The notes under the pieces were generated by a model that ran no database searches, was not told where the DNA came from, and saw only the letters and a list, made by a program, of their open reading frames with translations. This document shows, piece after piece, positions 6,920 to 9,296 of a stretch of DNA of 9,296 nt. The translations under genes were made by a program, and so were the position numbers. The stretch comes from an uncultured Acetatifactor sp. GTDB taxonomy: Bacteria > Bacillota > Clostridia > Lachnospirales > Lachnospiraceae. The first letter of the stretch is position 1; each line of letters opens with the position of its first letter. The DNA lies in contig CAJUNZ010000103.1 of the NCBI GenBank assembly GCA_910587755.1, positions 1 through 9,296 of the forward strand, given 5' to 3'.

Positions 6920-8256
6920 TTAAAAAATGACACCTTCGATTTTCTTGTAAGCTCCTCGCAGGCATACCGCATAGCGTCCATCAGGTGATTGAAGTCATCT
7001 ATGGGCCTGTTCAGCTTCTTTCCGGTCTTACTGTCCGTATCCCACGTGTAATTGCTGATTTCTGTGATAAAGTTCACGCACCGGGGGTGAATGCTGATGT
7101 GGTAATCCTGCAGGAAGTCAATGCCGTTGTTTATGCTGTCCGGCCCCTTCCTTGCTTTCCTGATGCCTTTCAGCCCCAGCTCCTGCAGACGGGCAATGCT
7201 CTTTTGTTCTGCAGAATCAGCGGTTATCTTTTCCTTACCGTAACCCATCCGGGCAATCTCATCGGCAATGACCTCATTGCTCATGCCCGGCTTATACATT
7301 TCATCAAAGACCCATATGGTCTTGCTGCCCTGGTCAATGAACCCGCAGAACAGAGCAGAAGGATCATTCGTATAGCCAAAGTCAAGGCCAAATACAGTTT
7401 TAACACCTTTGAGCGCCCTGACTTCCTCAACGCTGAAGAGCTTTTCTTCCCAGTTCTCATACACCAGGCCGTCCACAATGCCCCAGTCGCCAAGACCCGC
7501 CACGCGGTAACGCCGGGGATTCTGCTCCCTCATTGTCTCAAAGACTTTCAGGTCCCCTTCGTCCAGCCACTCATTGCAGAGATAATTCGTGGTCATGGCC
7601 AGAATGTCCGGATCAGGCGCCGCGTCAAAGAACCGCTTCTTGATCCAGTGATGTTCATTCCAGGGGTTCAGCGTCAGGGTGATCTGTTTGAACAGCCCCG
7701 ACCCCTCCGGAACCGCACCGCGAATGGATTCATCCAGCATGTTGAAATCATCTTCACTGCTGATCTCATATGCCTCCTCGATCCAAAGCCAGCACAGGCA
7801 GCCCTGTTCAACGGTTATGGAAGTGACCTTTAAGGGATCGTCCAGCCCCCGGAAATATATCTTCTGTCCTGTTGGCCTGTAAGTCATTTCCAGGGGGCTT
7901 TCCTTTGTCTCCCAGAAAGCGTCAACCCCCAGGCGGTGTATTGCCCATTTCAATTCTGTGAAGCAGGAGTCTTTCAGTGTCCGGAATGTTTTCCTGACCA
8001 CAAGTGTGTTCGCCTGCGGGTACTTCATCATGTTGGCGATGTACCAGAGAGCGGCTGTCTTTGACTTTTTGGAAGCACGAGAACCTTTGACAGCACGGTA
8101 CCTGCCTTTATGCCTCCAAAATGTACCATACCCCCGGCCCACCACTTCCGGCAGCTTCACATCCACCCTACCGGATTTTGTCAAGGTATACTGGGCGGGA
8201 AACAGAATGCGTTTCTGGTAATCAAACACATACTGGCTGCTAATCTTCAAGGGCAT
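6916..8256 (-). CDS. terL: Terminase large subunit (ATPase/nuclease), Terminase_3/PBSX type
   Basis: A 446-residue motor and nuclease that cuts concatemeric DNA and pumps it through the portal. Residues are counted from the ATG at 8256; a GTG one codon earlier is possible. ATPase: P-loop-like KGSRASKKSKT (57-67), where the usual second glycine is Lys63; Walker B CLCWLWIEEA (153-162) ending in Glu-Glu; coupling motif TLTLNPWNEHHW (194-205). RNase H-type nuclease: Asp292 in GLDFGYTNDP, Asp347 in ITADSAEQKS, Asp427 in FNHLMDAMRY. This set of motifs and the length fit a complete terL. Its start lies inside the end of terS (17 nt overlap) and its stop overlaps the portal start, so translation is coupled along the set. 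I see only weak Shine-Dalgarno sequence (GGGA) at its start. Confidence 0.95.
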   Translation of the reverse strand: MPLKISSQYVFDYQKRILFPAQYTLTKSGRVDVKLPEVVGRGYGTFWRHKGRYRAVKGSRASKKSKTAALWYIANMMKYPQANTLVVRKTFRTLKDSCFTELKWAIHRLGVDAFWETKESPLEMTYRPTGQKIYFRGLDDPLKVTSITVEQGCLCWLWIEEAYEISSEDDFNMLDESIRGAVPEGSGLFKQITLTLNPWNEHHWIKKRFFDAAPDPDILAMTTNYLCNEWLDEGDLKVFETMREQNPRRYRVAGLGDWGIVDGLVYENWEEKLFSVEEVRALKGVKTVFGLDFGYTNDPSALFCGFIDQGSKTIWVFDEMYKPGMSNEVIADEIARMGYGKEKITADSAEQKSIARLQELGLKGIRKARKGPDSINNGIDFLQDYHISIHPRCVNFITEISNYTWDTDSKTGKKLNRPIDDFNHLMDAMRYACEELTRKSKVSFFK

Positions 8257-8737
8257 CACTTCCCGAGATCACAATGGGCTTCGGTACATTCACTTCCAGT
8301 TTGTCATTCCACATCCCCAGGTGCCTGCCCAGCAGTTCCAGCGCTTTCAGCTTGGAGGCCGCTTTCACTTCCCTCTCTGTACTGCTCCCGGTCTCAGTGT
8401 CGGAATGCTTGTATTTTATGGATTCTATGCAGGACAGGTCATCCTCACTGGCTCCACCCTTTATGCAGCCCTGACCGTCAACTACATCCGTCATTTTCAG
8501 GAAAGCAATCTTCGCAAGTTCCAGGACAATCCGATCCTGGTTTACCCCCGTGCGCCTGGACCGCCGGGCCATCGCTTCGGAAACAGCCTGCTGAACTGTA
8601 GTTTTCTGTAGCAGCTGATAACCTATCTCACCTGCCCTTTTGACGGAATACCCTGCCCTTATAGCCGCTTGTGTTGCGTTCAGGTCAATCAGGTATTCAT
8701 CAACAAACCGCTGCTGTTTCTCTGTCAGCTTCGCCAT
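8240..8737 (-). CDS. terS: Terminase small subunit, Terminase_2 family
   Basis: A 165-residue DNA-recognition subunit of the packaging motor. The N-terminus MAKLTEKQQRFVDEYLIDLN followed by ATQAAIRAGYSVKRAGEIGYQLLQ (21-44) is the helix-turn-helix region of the family. The centre (65-85, DRIVLELAKIAFLKMTDVV) fits the oligomerisation region, and KLKALELLGRHLGMWNDKLEV (129-149) is the typical C-terminal segment. I choose ATG 8737, with AGGAAGG/AAGGTG about 7 nt upstream; the frame continues upstream to 8776 but would run into the leader hairpin. It is the first structural-operon gene after the control region, and its end overlaps terL by 17 nt. Confidence 0.94.
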   Translation of the reverse strand: MAKLTEKQQRFVDEYLIDLNATQAAIRAGYSVKRAGEIGYQLLQKTTVQQAVSEAMARRSRRTGVNQDRIVLELAKIAFLKMTDVVDGQGCIKGGASEDDLSCIESIKYKHSDTETGSSTEREVKAASKLKALELLGRHLGMWNDKLEVNVPKPIVISGSDALED

Positions 8738-8769
8738 CCGGCAACACCTTCCTTTCTGTAAGACCTCCG

Positions 8770-8822
8770 CGCACAAAAAGACACCTCCTCCCCGCTGTAT
8801 GCGGGAAAAAGGTGCCTGTGCG
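8770..8822 (-). terminator. Long leader hairpin, terminator-like, between late promoter candidate and terS
   Basis: On the minus strand, GGCACCTTTTTCCCGC (8816-8801) pairs at all 16 positions (four G-U) with GCGGGGAGGAGGTGTC (8795-8780) around the loop ATACA. TTTTT (8779-8775) follows directly, which makes it look like an intrinsic terminator. In addition CGCACA (8822-8817) pairs with TGTGCG (8775-8770), extending the helix across a TTTT bulge. It could instead be a structured leader RNA that controls elongation, a packaging site, or the terminator of the upstream regulator's transcript. Confidence 0.7.
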
Positions 8823-8860
8823 GAGGATGATGCATGTCCTGTCTGCTACTTCCAGTCTAT

Positions 8861-8869
8861 ACTATATCA
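8861..8869 (-). promoter_or_regulatory. Candidate late promoter, extended -10 (TGATATAGT)
   Basis: The minus strand reads TG-A-TATAGT at 8869-8861, an extended -10 with one mismatch to TATAAT. The -35 position at the expected spacing reads CACACT, far from TTGACA, so the promoter would depend on the extended -10 and probably an activator. Predicted transcription start is about 8854, giving a leader of about 117 nt to terS. Confidence 0.5.
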
Positions 8870-8879
8870 AATTTTTTCC

Positions 8880-8904
8880 GAACAGTGTGAACAAAACGAA
8901 CAAA
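8880..8904 (-). promoter_or_regulatory. Three phased TGTTC direct repeats, candidate activator site
   Basis: TGTTC occurs three times on the minus strand, its GTTC cores starting at 8901, 8892 and 8883, exactly 9 bp apart; the first two share the longer TTTGTTC. They lie just after the stop of the sigma-like regulator gene and would occupy about -47 to -26 of the extended -10 promoter candidate, in place of a good -35. This is the expected location for an operator of a late activator. Confidence 0.5.
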
Positions 8905-8910
8905 CTTTGA

Positions 8911-9296
8911 TTAATATCGCAAAAATCTTTCCATCTCCATTCTCACACTGTCCGCCGTAGCCTTCCGCCCCATTTTCACAGCCACCTGCTCCCAGGTCAT
9001 CCCCTCCAGATACCTGTATCTTACAAGCCGCTGCATCCTGGCCGGAAGCGTCAGCATCCATTCCTCCACCTGCCGCCTGGTCTGCTCCGCCCCGGCCTTA
9101 CGCTGCTCCAGAAGCTTCTCCTCGTACCTGAGCCTGCTGTCATCTTTCACGGTGAAGGCAGAGCCCTGAATCTTAAAATGCTGTTCCACATACGGGAATT
9201 CATGCATGGAGCCTTTAACATTTGTCTGGATGATGGTTTTCTTTTTCTGGTTCAGCCTGCGGATATCCCTCTCCGTCTCCTTGATCAGCTCACAGG
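8911..9296 (-). CDS. Sigma-region-4-like phage transcription regulator, 3' part (runs off window)
   Basis: The frame is open to the right edge (first full codon at 9294), so the start is outside; 127 residues are visible. The upstream part reads CELIKETERDIRRLNQKKKT and continues through VKGSMHEFPYVEQHFKIQG. The middle is a charged helix (EEKLLEQRKAGAEQTRRQVEEW). The end, LPARMQRLVRYRYLEGMTWEQVAVKMGRKATADSVRMEM, has the pattern of a sigma-70 region 4 helix-turn-helix. Sigma-like/ArpU/RinA-type proteins directly upstream of terS activate late genes in Gram-positive phages; this one occupies the same place. It probably drives the candidate promoter just downstream. Activator function is inferred from fold and position. 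An internal ATG at 9207 would give 98 residues but cuts the conserved N-terminal helix. Confidence 0.8.
   Translation of the reverse strand, partial: CELIKETERDIRRLNQKKKTIIQTNVKGSMHEFPYVEQHFKIQGSAFTVKDDSRLRYEEKLLEQRKAGAEQTRRQVEEWMLTLPARMQRLVRYRYLEGMTWEQVAVKMGRKATADSVRMEMERFLRY

Noticed and set aside
6985..7833. 282-codon plus-strand ORF opposite terL
   Set aside because: It is a mirror of the terminase nuclease region; no family pattern of its own.
1..9296. tRNA genes, CRISPR arrays, insertion sequences, integrase or attachment sites
   Set aside because: None seen on reading; no gene-free stretch exceeds about 175 bases and no repeat-spacer pattern is present.

Overview
This window is the head-morphogenesis half of the late operon of a tailed (siphovirus-type) prophage or temperate phage of a Gram-positive host, probably a Clostridia/Lachnospiraceae bacterium. 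The host assignment is an inference from strong AGGAGG-type ribosome binding sites, moderately high GC and the protein family types (GP20 scaffold, YjcQ, SPP1-type portal, Terminase_2/Terminase_3 subunits). Every gene I accept is on the minus strand, so the operon reads from high to low coordinates. All long plus-strand ORFs are antisense shadows.

In transcription order: (1) 9296-8911, the 3' part of a sigma-region-4-like regulator that runs off the window. (2) 8910-8738, a control region with three 9-bp-phased TGTTC repeats, an extended -10 promoter candidate and a long terminator-like leader hairpin. (3) 8737-5471, small terminase, large terminase and portal, coupled by overlaps. (4) 5481-3343, a MuF-type minor head protein whose C-terminal half is a zincin-like metallopeptidase (HEFGH) rather than a structural domain. 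(5) 3364-3212, a 50-codon acidic ORF overlapping the end of that gene, a candidate immunity protein. (6) 3111-2767, a YjcQ-like small protein with an intrinsic terminator on each side. (7) 2685-260, a double zinc-ribbon protein, GP20-type scaffold, a decoration-like protein and a lambda gpE-type major capsid protein. (8) 210-1, the start of a probable head-tail connector gene that runs off the left edge.

Terminase packages DNA through the portal into a shell built from gpE-type capsid protein on a GP20 scaffold, and the MuF protein sits at the portal/inside the head. The most interesting part is the block at about 2700-4460. Its base composition drops to about 33-40% GC in hand-counted lines, against about 58-67% in the neighbouring portal/MuF N-terminal lines. 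It holds the zincin domain, the candidate immunity ORF, a terminator, YjcQ and a second terminator. It looks like an exchangeable toxin/immunity cassette inserted in the structural operon, with the toxin fused to a virion protein.

Three terminator-like hairpins (terS leader, after the immunity ORF, after yjcQ) lie inside an operon whose downstream genes (scaffold, capsid) are essential, and I see no convincing internal promoter. This suggests antitermination or deliberate attenuation of late transcription.
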